This document shows positions 7,890-15,106 of a stretch of 16,621 nt of DNA, piece by piece; the stretch's first letter is position 1; each line of letters opens with the position of its first letter. The notes beneath the pieces were generated by a model. It did no database searches. It saw only the letters and a program-made list of their open reading frames with translations, and had not been told where the DNA came from. A program made the translations under genes and the position numbers. The DNA is from Gemmatimonadota bacterium. GTDB lineage: Bacteria; ARS69. The stretch lies in NCBI GenBank assembly GCA_030747075.1, contig JASLLL010000040.1:1-16621 (forward strand), in the 5' to 3' direction.

Positions 7890-9511
7890 TCTCCGCCTTC
7901 CATGATCTCGTGATAGCGACCCGCCTCCGGACGGACGCTCGCCTGACGCCGCCCGCCGGGCCACCTCACCACGACGGAGTCCGGTTGCGCGTCTCCCAGT
8001 CCGAAGAGAACCCTGGGGTCGTTCCCGGAGAGATAGCTCCCCCCCGCCTGCACATCGGCGATGCGAACCGCGCCCCCCGCGTGGAGCGTGACGCGCGCGC
8101 CCAGTCCGTCGCGCCCGGATTCCCGGCCGGTGATGCGGAAGCCGATCCAGCGCAGGGACCCGGGCCCCGTGTTCTCCAGGAGGACGGCGGGGCCGTTCTG
8201 GCTGTTGAGGAGAATGTCGGTGTCTCCGTCATTGTCGAGATCCGCGAACGCCACGCCTCGCCCTGCCCGCGGCGTTTCAAGAACAGGCGCGTACTCGGCG
8301 GCGACCTCACGGAAAGTCCCGTCCGGCTGCGCGTGAAAGAGGAGGTCGGGCTGTTTCCAGGTGGCAGCCTGATCGACTTCGGCGATGTCGGGCTCTACAT
8401 GCCCGTTGGAAACAAAGAGGTCCAGCCGTCCGTCCAGGTCGAAGTCCAGAAAGCCGATCCCCCACCCCATGCGCGGGAGGCTCGGGGAACCGATCCCGGC
8501 CACCGCGGAGCGTTCGAGAAAGAACCCGCCGCCGTCATCCCGGTAGAGCGTGTTCGGCTCGTTCTGGAAGTTTGTGACGACCAGATCCATCCGCCCGTCC
8601 GCGTCGTAGTCCGCAGCGGCGACACCCATCCCGGCCTGTTCCATTCCCTCTTCGCTGTACGCCGTTCCCGAGAACATCCCCGACTCTTCAAATGCACCGC
8701 CACCCAGATTGCGGAAGAAGAAGTTGGGGTCCATGTCGTTCGCGACATACACATCCACGAGCCCGTCATCATCGAGATCGGCGGCCAGGCACCCCAGGCC
8801 TCGGCCGGCCACACCCGAAAAGCCGGCGGACTCCGTGGCATCCACGAACCGCCCCTCGCCCGCGTTGCGATAGAACACATCCGTCTGTCTCGGATAGAGA
8901 CCCGGAAGGCAGTAAATGCGAAGCACTCCGTGAACGCCGTAGCACTCGTTCGTGTCCGGATCGGCGACGGCGACATAGTTCGCCAGATAGAGATCGGGAA
9001 GACCGTCGAGGTCGGCGTCGAAGAAGGTGGCCCCCGCACCCCAGCGCGGATCGTCCAGTCCTCGCACGGCGGCCTCCTCCGCAAAGGTGCCGTCCCCCCG
9101 ATTCACGAACAGCCGGTTCGGCCCCCAGGCTGTGACGAAGAGGTCGGCGTCCCCGTCGTTGTCGATGTCGGCGGCGGTGGCTCCCATGCCGTAGCCCGCA
9201 TCTCCGACGCCTGCCTCAGCCGTCACATCGCGAAAGTGAAGGTCTCCGAGGTTTCGGAAGAGACGGCTTTGCCCGACGCTTGAAACGAAGTAGATGTCCA
9301 GGAGCCCGTCGCCGTCGTAGTCCAGAACGCAGACGCCGGAACCCATGACTTCCTGATAGGGTTTGTCGCCGGTCGCGCCGTTGGAGTGCGTGAATCGCAG
9401 ACCGGACGCAGCCGTGGCATCACGGAAGACCGGCTCGGCGGCGGCCGTCGAGAACGCAAGAATGGCAAGGAGCGCGCACAGGAGAGTCATGCGGGCCATC
9501 CTTCCGCGCAT
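7886..9511 (-). CDS. Secreted FG-GAP/VCBS repeat protein with C-terminal ASPIC/UnbV domain (CRTAC1-like)
   Basis: Predicted exported calcium-binding beta-propeller; its function in bacteria is not established. It has 541 aa from ATG 9511. The N-terminus MRGRMARM plus a hydrophobic stretch ending STAAAEP looks like a Sec signal cleaved near residue 25. Seven Asp-rich repeats with D-x-D-x-D-G-x-x-D follow: DYDGDGLLDIYF (64-75), DIDNDGDADLFV (115-126), DADLDGLPDLYL (165-176), DLDDDGLVDVYV (245-256), DYDADGRMDLVV (301-312), DFDLDGRLDLFV (356-367) and DLDNDGDTDILL (424-435). The C-terminal UnbV domain (about 453-535) includes GLGARVTLHAGG, GGSYLSGNDPRVLFGLG and VVVRWPGG. Alternative starts are ATG 9499 and ATG 9490; the last has the best Shine-Dalgarno spacing but lacks the positive n-region. 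It lies downstream of the reductase genes in the same run. Confidence 0.88.
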   Translation of the reverse strand: MRGRMARMTLLCALLAILAFSTAAAEPVFRDATAASGLRFTHSNGATGDKPYQEVMGSGVCVLDYDGDGLLDIYFVSSVGQSRLFRNLGDLHFRDVTAEAGVGDAGYGMGATAADIDNDGDADLFVTAWGPNRLFVNRGDGTFAEEAAVRGLDDPRWGAGATFFDADLDGLPDLYLANYVAVADPDTNECYGVHGVLRIYCLPGLYPRQTDVFYRNAGEGRFVDATESAGFSGVAGRGLGCLAADLDDDGLVDVYVANDMDPNFFFRNLGGGAFEESGMFSGTAYSEEGMEQAGMGVAAADYDADGRMDLVVTNFQNEPNTLYRDDGGGFFLERSAVAGIGSPSLPRMGWGIGFLDFDLDGRLDLFVSNGHVEPDIAEVDQAATWKQPDLLFHAQPDGTFREVAAEYAPVLETPRAGRGVAFADLDNDGDTDILLNSQNGPAVLLENTGPGSLRWIGFRITGRESGRDGLGARVTLHAGGAVRIADVQAGGSYLSGNDPRVLFGLGDAQPDSVVVRWPGGRRQASVRPEAGRYHEIMEGGE

Positions 9512-9522
9512 CGTCAGTCCAG

Positions 9523-9801
9523 TCAAGCCTTCGGCGGGCGCGTGTAGATCATGACATAGGAACTGCACACCGACAGCGCGCAACTCTCACACGCGTCGGC
9601 GAAGTCCTCCGGACCGAGCTTCTCAATGCGAACCTCGTGCCCGAGCGACTCATACAGCTCCACCACCTCATCCACGCGTGACGGGTCCGACAGGTTCCGC
9701 CGGACCCACCCCTGCGCTTCGAGATCCCGATTCGGCAGCGCCCCGGTGAAGACAAGCGGCTTCGACTCCCCGGGGTCTCCCCCGCCGCCGCAACCCGTCA
9801 C
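9523..9801 (-). CDS. Small conserved-looking protein with CxxC-x4-C motif, coupled to the bzdQ-like gene
   Basis: I do not recognise a named family. It has 92 aa, starting at GTG 9801 that overlaps the stop of the upstream activase gene as GTGA. After a Gly-rich start (with C4) comes a compact alpha/beta-looking body: LVFTGALPNRDLEAQGWVRR, then a helix DEVVELYESLG, a strand EVRIEKL, and PEDFADACESCALSVCSS, ending in YVMIYTRPP. The cysteines C70, C73 and C78 could bind a metal or an Fe-S cluster, but there are too few for a bacterial-type ferredoxin. Codon use matches the neighbours (GC-rich third positions), so it is very likely translated. The early Gly/Cys stretch is not a convincing lipoprotein signal because no hydrophobic core precedes it. 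Context suggests an accessory role to the reductase (inference only). Confidence 0.72.
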   Translation of the reverse strand: MTGCGGGGDPGESKPLVFTGALPNRDLEAQGWVRRNLSDPSRVDEVVELYESLGHEVRIEKLGPEDFADACESCALSVCSSYVMIYTRPPKA

Positions 9802-10631
9802 GCGCTTCGAGCCTCTGCCGGAGAGTCGGCCGCCTCAGCCGCGAGCTTCTCCAGTCGACGATGCCCCAGTGCCGCCGCACCCAGCGCGGAGACGAACTGC
9901 ACCATCTCCGGATCCGGCACATTGACTTCGGCCTTCAGTTGATCGCGAACGGCGGCCACCATCGTCGAAAAGCGAATGATGCCGCCGATCAGTGTGAATT
10001 CCGGCTCCGCCTTGACACGCTTTATGAGTTGCACGGAGCGCGTCGTCAGCGACTCAATGGCACCCTGCATGATGTCGGAGGGCGGCGTGCCGAGCGAGAG
10101 ATGGTTGATCACTTCCGACTCCGCAAAGACCGCGCAGACGCCCGAGATGGCCACCGCTTCCTTCGATGTCTGGAGAAGCGGACCGATCTCTTCGGTGGTG
10201 TAACCCATGTAACGGGCAGTCTTTTCCAGGAACGCGCCGGTTCCGGCGGCGCACTTGTCGTTGAGGCGGAAGGCGTGGACCTTCGCGGTCTCGTCCAGCC
10301 GGCTGGCCTTCATCGTCTGCCCGCCGACATCGAGCACGGTGCGCGTGCCGGGGAAGAGACGCGCCGCGCCGCGTGCGCTGGAGGTGAGGTCGGTCACCTG
10401 GAGATCCCGAAAGTCCACCTGGTGCCGTCCGATTCCCGTGGCGACAACATAGGTGATGTCCTCTTCCGTGACGCCAGCCTCCGCCAGACAGGTCTCATAC
10501 ACCTCACGCGAAACCTGCGTCAGCTTGAAACCGGTCGGCTTCATCGCACGGTGCAGGATCTCTCCCTTTTCGTCGAGAAGGAGCGCCTTTGTGTAGGTGG
10601 ACCCGACATCGAGTCCCGCCGTGATCGTCAT
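9798..10631 (-). CDS. bzdQ: BzdQ-like ATP-dependent activase subunit of a benzoyl-CoA reductase-type complex
   Basis: ASKHA-fold ATPase of the HgdC/BadF/BcrA/BcrD family, which uses ATP hydrolysis to push a low-potential electron from a [4Fe-4S] cluster into the partner reductase subunits. It has 277 aa from ATG 10631. Motifs are [17 protein letters not shown] (7-23, phosphate 1), [11 protein letters not shown] (100-110, phosphate 2, with Thr106 where HgdC-type proteins and its partner have Asp), [14 protein letters not shown] (124-137), [13 protein letters not shown] (162-174) and GGIIRF (216-221). C127 and C166 coincide in position with the two HgdC cysteines that bridge the dimer-interface cluster. 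The frame is open far upstream, but the ATGA overlap with the preceding activase gene and domain alignment set the start. Its size fits the short BzdQ rather than the longer Thauera BcrA. Confidence 0.85.
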   Translation of the reverse strand: MTITAGLDVGSTYTKALLLDEKGEILHRAMKPTGFKLTQVSREVYETCLAEAGVTEEDITYVVATGIGRHQVDFRDLQVTDLTSSARGAARLFPGTRTVLDVGGQTMKASRLDETAKVHAFRLNDKCAAGTGAFLEKTARYMGYTTEEIGPLLQTSKEAVAISGVCAVFAESEVINHLSLGTPPSDIMQGAIESLTTRSVQLIKRVKAEPEFTLIGGIIRFSTMVAAVRDQLKAEVNVPDPEMVQFVSALGAAALGHRRLEKLAAEAADSPAEARSA

Positions 10632-11446
10632 GACGCAGCCTCCTTGTTCGCCTCGGGAACACGGCTCGCGAGGATGTGGTCCAGTGCAAAGAGCGACGCC
10701 CCCAGCGCGCCGATGTAGTGCGAGTCCTCGCTGATGTTCAGCTTCGTCTCCAGCTTGTCCTCGATCGCCCGGACCATGCCGATGTTTCGAGTCACGCCCC
10801 CGGTGAAAGTCACCTCCTCTTCGATCCCGACACGGCGAAGGAGCCCGGCGGAGCGAATGGCGATCGACTTGTGAACGCCCCAGAGGATGTCCTCGATCTT
10901 CTTCCCCTTCCCGAGCCACGACAGCACTTCGGATTCCGCAAACACCGTACAGGTGGTGCTGATCTTTGTGGACTTGACCGAACGGAGCGCCGTCTCGCCG
11001 AGCTTCTCCAGCGGGATGTCGAGCGCGCTGGCTGCCGCACCGAGGAATCGGCCGGTCCCGGCGGCGCACTTGTCGTTCATGCAGAAGTCGACGATTTCGC
11101 CCGTCTCGTTCACGCGGATGGCCTTCGTGTCCTGCCCGCCCATGTCGACCACGGTGCGCGTTTTGGGAAAGAGGTGGACCGCGCCGCGACCGTGACAGCT
11201 GATTTCGGTAACCTGATCGTTGCCGAAAGTGACTCGGTAGCGCCCGTAGCCGGTGCCAATGATGTACTCCACTTCGTCTTCACCGATGTTCGCGTCGTCA
11301 AGCGCAAGCTGAAACGCGTTCTCTGCCGCGGAGACCACATTGGCCCCTGTGTCGATGAGCGAGCGCCCGACAAGATTGCGGTCCTCGTCGATGATCGCCG
11401 CCTTCGTCTGCGTGGAACCGACATCCACGCCCCCTGCGTAAGCCAT
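10628..11446 (-). CDS. bzdP: BzdP/BcrD-like ATP-dependent activase subunit
   Basis: Second, non-identical ASKHA activase, 272 aa, expected to pair with the BzdQ-like protein as a heterodimer with a bridging [4Fe-4S] cluster. Motifs are [16 protein letters not shown] (7-22), GTGYGRY (64-70), [13 protein letters not shown] (100-112, canonical GGQD-x-K), [12 protein letters not shown] (124-135), [18 protein letters not shown] (165-182) and FTGGVTRN (214-221). C127 and C166 are the predicted cluster ligands. The ATG at 11446 has a near-consensus AGGAGG Shine-Dalgarno 10 bp after the upstream stop, and its own stop overlaps the next activase start. Two different activase genes in tandem are typical of benzoyl-CoA reductases. 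Simple 2-hydroxyacyl-CoA dehydratases use one homodimeric activator. This is the main reason for the reductase call. Confidence 0.85.
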   Translation of the reverse strand: MAYAGGVDVGSTQTKAAIIDEDRNLVGRSLIDTGANVVSAAENAFQLALDDANIGEDEVEYIIGTGYGRYRVTFGNDQVTEISCHGRGAVHLFPKTRTVVDMGGQDTKAIRVNETGEIVDFCMNDKCAAGTGRFLGAAASALDIPLEKLGETALRSVKSTKISTTCTVFAESEVLSWLGKGKKIEDILWGVHKSIAIRSAGLLRRVGIEEEVTFTGGVTRNIGMVRAIEDKLETKLNISEDSHYIGALGASLFALDHILASRVPEANKEAAS

Positions 11447-11456
11447 GAAACCCCTC

Positions 11457-12752
11457 CTAGCCGATGGCCGCCTGTTTGCGACGCGATGCCAGCCCCTCGA
11501 AGAACGCGTCGATGCGGTTCTTCATCTGCGCCTCGGAAACGACGCGGCGATCCATCATGTCCGACTCCAGGAAGAGGCTCGGGAGCCCGAGCTTCTCCGA
11601 CATGTTCTTCCGACTGTCCGCAAGCCCCGTTGAGACCGTTCGACAGCTCTTGATGGGATGATAGACCACTCCGTCCAGATCAAAGTCTCTGGCCATCTCT
11701 TCGATCATCCGGTCCGAGTAAAACATGGAGTCCATCGCGTCCCGCACGCTCACAAGAACACCCTCTGCCAGACTCTCGATGGGGCGCTCCAGATCGTACT
11801 GGAACCCGCTGTGGGTTCCACCGGACGCGAACCAGAGATAGGTGGAGTGGACGAAGTTGCCGCCCCACTCGGTAAAGAGCTCATTGAAGCGGCGGAAGAT
11901 CGGATAGCAGGGAACACCGACAAACACGAGCCGGTAGAGCTCCTCGCTGAGAGTTCCGATTCCGTTCGCCGACTTGTACTCCAGTTCCTCGACGAGTTGG
12001 TCGAAGTACTCCGCGCCTTCCTTCGTCCCGCGAAACCCGTTCGCCACGCCCAGGAAGATGGTGCCGTCGGTGAGCGCACTGAATAGCGACGGCTTCGACG
12101 CATTCAGTTCCAGCGCACGCTTCCATCCGGTGTTCATTCTGTTCGCGTATCCCAGGACTTCCCGCAGGCGGTCAATATCGAACTTCTTCCCCGTCACTTC
12201 CTCGCAGAGCGTGATCAGTTCGGTGAGCTGCACCTCCACATACTTGCGATCGTTCTCGAAGTCCGGGTTGCCCCGCCAGGTCTGCGTGCCGTCCTGCCGC
12301 GTGCCGGGAACATCGAGCGTGAAGAGACGCGTCCCGTGCATCCGCTCCCAGATCTCGCCCCACTTGATGTAGGTGTTGCAGGCATTCGTCAGCACCGCAA
12401 TCGTGGGCTTGGGCACACGCCCCATGGGGAGTTCGCCACCGCGAAGCTGCGTGGCCACATCCGCCTTCACATAGCCGCAGATGTCGGGGGAATACCCCAC
12501 ATCCTCCGCTTCGGCCAGATAGTCATGCGCCACATGGCGCACCGCCGTCTGCAGTGAGTTGATCTCCGGAAAGACCACAGGGAGATCGAAGGTCTTCAGG
12601 ATCTCGTTGATGCTGCCCATCACGAAGACATACGCCGACTGCCCGCCGTTCTCCGCGGTATCGCCGAGTTCGGTGAACCACTCCCGAAAGAGCCGGGCGC
12701 CGTCCTTGTTTCCGCGCCCGACGATTCCCTCTGTCTCAGGCTGCTTGCCCAT
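11457..12752 (-). CDS. bzdO: BzdO/BcrB-like benzoyl-CoA reductase family subunit
   Basis: 2-hydroxyacyl-CoA dehydratase/benzoyl-CoA reductase (HgdB-type) subunit, 431 aa, close to the known size of BcrB and BzdO. In the characterised enzyme this subunit helps form the substrate site and holds a [4Fe-4S] cluster. Visible features are [20 protein letters not shown] at 41-60, SPDICGYVK at 88-96, [18 protein letters not shown] at 121-138, VGVPCYPIF at 278-286, [18 protein letters not shown] at 364-381 and [20 protein letters not shown] at 394-413. The last two are strong family signatures. C92, C125 and C370 are the likeliest cluster ligands by spacing (inference). The ATG at 12752 is preceded by AGAAGGAG. 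It lies 30 bp after the bzdN-like gene. Substrate cannot be proven from sequence. Confidence 0.85.
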   Translation of the reverse strand: MGKQPETEGIVGRGNKDGARLFREWFTELGDTAENGGQSAYVFVMGSINEILKTFDLPVVFPEINSLQTAVRHVAHDYLAEAEDVGYSPDICGYVKADVATQLRGGELPMGRVPKPTIAVLTNACNTYIKWGEIWERMHGTRLFTLDVPGTRQDGTQTWRGNPDFENDRKYVEVQLTELITLCEEVTGKKFDIDRLREVLGYANRMNTGWKRALELNASKPSLFSALTDGTIFLGVANGFRGTKEGAEYFDQLVEELEYKSANGIGTLSEELYRLVFVGVPCYPIFRRFNELFTEWGGNFVHSTYLWFASGGTHSGFQYDLERPIESLAEGVLVSVRDAMDSMFYSDRMIEEMARDFDLDGVVYHPIKSCRTVSTGLADSRKNMSEKLGLPSLFLESDMMDRRVVSEAQMKNRIDAFFEGLASRRKQAAIG

Positions 12753-12782
12753 GGACTTCTCCTTCTGCGATTCGGTCGCGCT

Positions 12783-13946
12783 CTATGCGAAGAGCAGGTT
12801 TTCCAGGAAGGTCTCGACCTGCAGCTCGAGATGCTCAAACGAGGTCATGCTCTCTTCGAACTCGGTCACGAAGTACGGGATGTCCTGCTCGTCCAGTTCC
12901 TGCGAGTAGGCGACCTGCTCTTCGAGGCCCGGCTCGCACATCTTGGCGGCTGCGATGATGGCCGCTTCCGCGCGAGAGCCACGGATGCGTTCGACGAGCA
13001 TCTTCTCCTTCGGCTTGCGAAGGTCGTGCTGGACCGGGCTGTATGAGGAGCGCTCCAGATACGATTCCGCAAGTTCGTGAAGAGGATCGTCCGTGGCGGG
13101 CACATCTTCCGTGAGGTATCGCAGACCGATCAGGAAGTCATCGTCCACGACATAACAGGTGCGCCCGAGCATCCGGATGAGGTCGATCGGCGGCTGCTCG
13201 CAGAACGCGCCTTCGAAGACGACGCGGATGCGGTCGGCCGCCTTGGCCGAGCGTTCGCGAATCTGAGGAAGGACCGTGCGGAGAAGGTCGTTGTGCTCCT
13301 CGCGGGGGATGAGCCCCGCCACGGCCACGAGACAGTAGGCGTCTTCCGCCGACAGAAGCCACGGAGTCTCGCGCTTGATGTCGTAGAGGTCGCGCATGAG
13401 GCGGCGGTTCTCGTTGAACACCTCGATGGAACGATTGAGATCCTCGGCGGAGATGGAACACCCGGCCACTTCTTCGACGGATCGGCGGAGCCGGTCGTAC
13501 TCCCCGCGAAGGTAGGTGGCGCTGTGCGCGGAGTTGGGGTTTTGCGGAAGGTAGAGAATCTGGCACGGGTAGTCGAAGTTCCGCGCCCAGATGGCGGCGA
13601 GATTCCGGGCCGCGTCGCAGATGGGGTGCGAGACGAACATATCCAGCGGGATCCGGCCGTCCGCCCCGACTTCGAGCGCGGTCTTCAGAATGGAACAGAG
13701 GTAGCTTCCGAAGTGAGAGTCCGCGTTTGTCGGCTCCACGGGCGCGCCGCACATCTTGACGGGAAGCATCCCGGCGGCGTGCGCGATCTCCTCCGGAAAG
13801 TAGACCTGAAAGTGACCGAGCACCTTTCCGCCTGCGTCGCGCCATCGGTGAACCGTCGGCATGTCCGTGTCCTCGACGAGATCCCTGCACGCGAGCAGGG
13901 CATCATCGAGCGATTGGTCCCGCCATTCGGGAAAGACATTCGTCAT
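12783..13946 (-). CDS. bzdN: BzdN/BcrC-like benzoyl-CoA reductase family subunit
   Basis: Second 2-hydroxyacyl-CoA dehydratase/BCR-family subunit, 387 aa, matching the size of BcrC/BzdN. Residues 44-61 (GHFQVYFPEEIAHAAGML) are the family's N-terminal signature. SHFGSYLCSILKTALE (77-92) and SHPICDAARN (106-115) carry C84 and C110. FEGAFCEQPPIDLIRMLG (244-261) leads to VVDDDF (266-271). AAKMCEPGLEEQVAYSQELD (333-352) carries C337 and is followed by IPYFVTEFEE. C84, C110 and C337 are the probable [4Fe-4S] ligands by comparison of spacing with dehydratase subunits (inference). The ATG at 13946 is 4 bp past the tetR stop, with its GGAGTGA Shine-Dalgarno in the end of tetR, so it is cotranscribed with the regulator. 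It could instead be a 2-hydroxyacyl-CoA dehydratase subunit, but the four-gene set favours a reductase. Confidence 0.85.
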   Translation of the reverse strand: MTNVFPEWRDQSLDDALLACRDLVEDTDMPTVHRWRDAGGKVLGHFQVYFPEEIAHAAGMLPVKMCGAPVEPTNADSHFGSYLCSILKTALEVGADGRIPLDMFVSHPICDAARNLAAIWARNFDYPCQILYLPQNPNSAHSATYLRGEYDRLRRSVEEVAGCSISAEDLNRSIEVFNENRRLMRDLYDIKRETPWLLSAEDAYCLVAVAGLIPREEHNDLLRTVLPQIRERSAKAADRIRVVFEGAFCEQPPIDLIRMLGRTCYVVDDDFLIGLRYLTEDVPATDDPLHELAESYLERSSYSPVQHDLRKPKEKMLVERIRGSRAEAAIIAAAKMCEPGLEEQVAYSQELDEQDIPYFVTEFEESMTSFEHLELQVETFLENLLFA

Positions 13947-13950
13947 TCGA

Positions 13951-14571
13951 TCACTCCGTCGTTGGGGGTGTCGTGGGAGATGGCTGGAATCCGGCCGCGC
14001 CGCTGAAAAAGAGGTTCAGCACATGGTCAAGACGGGCGTCGTCGTCAGGAAAAACGCGGCGGGCGTGGGGACCCATGGTGACTTCCACGATCGCCACGAA
14101 CGACCACGCGAGAAGCCGCGCATCGCCCGGGGACAGTTCCCCAGACCGGATGCCGTCTTCGACGATCCGCTGCACCGGTTCCGGCAGGGCGGACTGGTAC
14201 GCACGCACGAGTTCGGAACGCACGGAATCGGGGAAGGCGTTGAGGTCGCGCCGCACCAGGCGAATGAGGTCACGCTTGCGGTCCGGCAGCGCGAAGAACG
14301 CGGCCGTGAGGCGACGCAGGCGGGCGCGTGCCGTGCCGGTGGACTCCGCGGCGTGCCGGAAGAGCCCGCCCTTCTCGGCGAAGTCGCGGCGGAGCATCCC
14401 GGCGTAGAGCGCCTCCTTGCCAGCGAAGTGGTGGTAGAGCGCGCCCTTGGTCACCGACGCCGAGCGTGCGATCCGATCCATCGTCACATCCGCGTAGTTC
14501 CGCTCCAGGAAGAGCCCTTCGGCGGCGTCGAGAATGTGCGCGACGGTCGTTTCGGCCTTCGTCATGAGCAC
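13951..14571 (-). CDS. TetR/AcrR-family transcriptional repressor
   Basis: Predicted ligand-responsive DNA-binding dimer, 206 aa, first gene of the minus-strand run. The N-terminal TetR domain is clear: AHILDAAEGLFLERNYADVT (11-30), then the helix-turn-helix with MDRIARSASVTKGALYHHF (31-49) and GKEALYAGML. The C-terminal ~140 residues are a helical ligand/dimerisation domain with no recognisable specificity; an acyl-CoA or aromatic ligand would fit the context (inference). GTG at 14571 has GAAGGGAG 5 bp upstream. ATG at 14565 is the alternative. A 30-bp palindrome next to a good promoter lies 78 bp upstream of the start codon, suggesting autoregulation together with the downstream reductase genes. 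Confidence 0.92.
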   Translation of the reverse strand: MLMTKAETTVAHILDAAEGLFLERNYADVTMDRIARSASVTKGALYHHFAGKEALYAGMLRRDFAEKGGLFRHAAESTGTARARLRRLTAAFFALPDRKRDLIRLVRRDLNAFPDSVRSELVRAYQSALPEPVQRIVEDGIRSGELSPGDARLLAWSFVAIVEVTMGPHARRVFPDDDARLDHVLNLFFSGAAGFQPSPTTPPTTE

Positions 14572-14591
14572 GGCGGCTCCCTTCGGGAAGC

Positions 14592-14648
14592 GGTGTGCGA
14601 CCGGGATCCGGGCCCGGCACGCCTCCCGGGCCGGGTGTGCGACCGGGA
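14592..14648. repeat. 15-bp direct repeat in the tetR leader
   Basis: GGTGTGCGACCGGGA occurs at 14592-14606 and again at 14634-14648, with starts 42 bp apart (about four helical turns). The stretch between holds GC-rich self-complementary sequence: CCCGGC at about 14613-14618 can pair with GCCGGG at about 14630-14635. It sits between the palindromic operator and the tetR start codon, inside the predicted 5' leader. It may be a second regulator site or a duplication; function unknown. Confidence 0.6.
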
Positions 14649-14678
14649 GGGTACATACCGACTGGTCGGTATGTACCC
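14649..14678. promoter_or_regulatory. Palindromic operator, probably bound by the adjacent TetR repressor
   Basis: GGGTACATACCGAC (14649-14662), two bases TG, then the exact inverse GTCGGTATGTACCC (14665-14678). Fourteen perfect base pairs on each side are far beyond chance. The core ACCGAC-N2-GTCGGT is of the kind seen in many TetR-family operators. It abuts the predicted -10 of the tetR promoter and covers the predicted transcription start, the ideal place for repression. Confidence 0.82.
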
Positions 14679-14707
14679 ATATTCCGCCTCTCCTCCCTCT
14701 GAGTCAA
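14679..14707 (-). promoter_or_regulatory. Putative sigma-70-type promoter of the tetR-bzd-like operon
   Basis: On the minus strand TTGACT (14707-14702) is followed by exactly 17 bp and then GAATAT (14684-14679). The -35 matches 5 of 6 consensus bases; the -10 matches A2, A5 and T6 only. The operator palindrome begins at the very next base, so the start of transcription would lie inside it, leaving a leader of about 100 nt before tetR. The position relative to the operator raises confidence in an otherwise modest -10. Confidence 0.5.
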
Positions 14708-15106
14708 GCCCTTTTGGGGTGTTGCGGTGATTGTTGGTGGCTGGCGGGAGGGCCGTCGGTTCCGCTCTGGCTGACGGGAATCGCTAGCCCCGGAAGCGGT
14801 TCTGGTTGTGCCACTCCAGATTCTCGCGAGAGGGCTGCCGGGCGCCTTCCCGAGGGACGGCCAGTTCGTGGCCATGAAGGCCTTCATGGGTTGCGAGAGG
14901 TGTCGCCCAGGGCCATCGCCCTCCCCCTCTCTATGCTTATCCTGCGACCCGCGCAGCATAACACCCCGTGTCCACCCCGCCATCCCCCCGTTTATGGTAT
15001 CGTTCCCTACGCGTTCTTCCGTCTCCGACCGCTCCTCGGCGACTTCGCCTCCGTCCCCCCGGACCCCATCCCGCGTCCATCTCCGACGCCTGAAGGAGGC
15101 TCCTTC
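14708..15106. other. Intergenic region between divergent tetR and propeller genes
   Basis: About 400 bp with no convincing gene; frames running through it are continuations of neighbouring coding frames without plausible starts, or shadows. The only clear structure is an 18-bp palindrome (separate entry) and a 10-bp palindrome TCTCGCGAGA at 14822-14831. The right half (about 14920-15090) is pyrimidine-rich and probably holds the promoter and leader of the plus-strand gene, but I see no promoter good enough to name. A GAAGGAGG Shine-Dalgarno lies at 15092-15099. Confidence 0.6.
14872..14889. promoter_or_regulatory. 18-bp perfect palindrome, possible operator
   Basis: CCATGAAGGCCTTCATGG is its own reverse complement, with no spacer. 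It lies in the non-coding region about 220 bp upstream of the plus-strand gene and about 165 bp upstream of the tetR promoter. By simple counting a palindrome this long is expected by chance well under once in a window of this size. Its sequence is unrelated to the TetR-type operator, so another regulator would be needed. Confidence 0.4.

Noticed and set aside
7724-9283. A 519-codon plus-strand open frame opposite the UnbV gene
   Set aside because: It is a mirror of the repetitive Asp-rich propeller codons; the composition is shadow-like and the real gene is clear on the minus strand.
9498-9526. Possible promoter TTGACT-N17-AAGGAT before the UnbV gene
   Set aside because: The -10 would lie inside the start region of the gene, so transcription would begin after the start codon; the -10 also matches poorly.
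10632-11069. N-terminal extension of the bzdQ-like frame
   Set aside because: It overlaps the bzdP-like gene in another frame with Arg/His-rich shadow sequence. The ATGA overlap at 10631 is the natural start.
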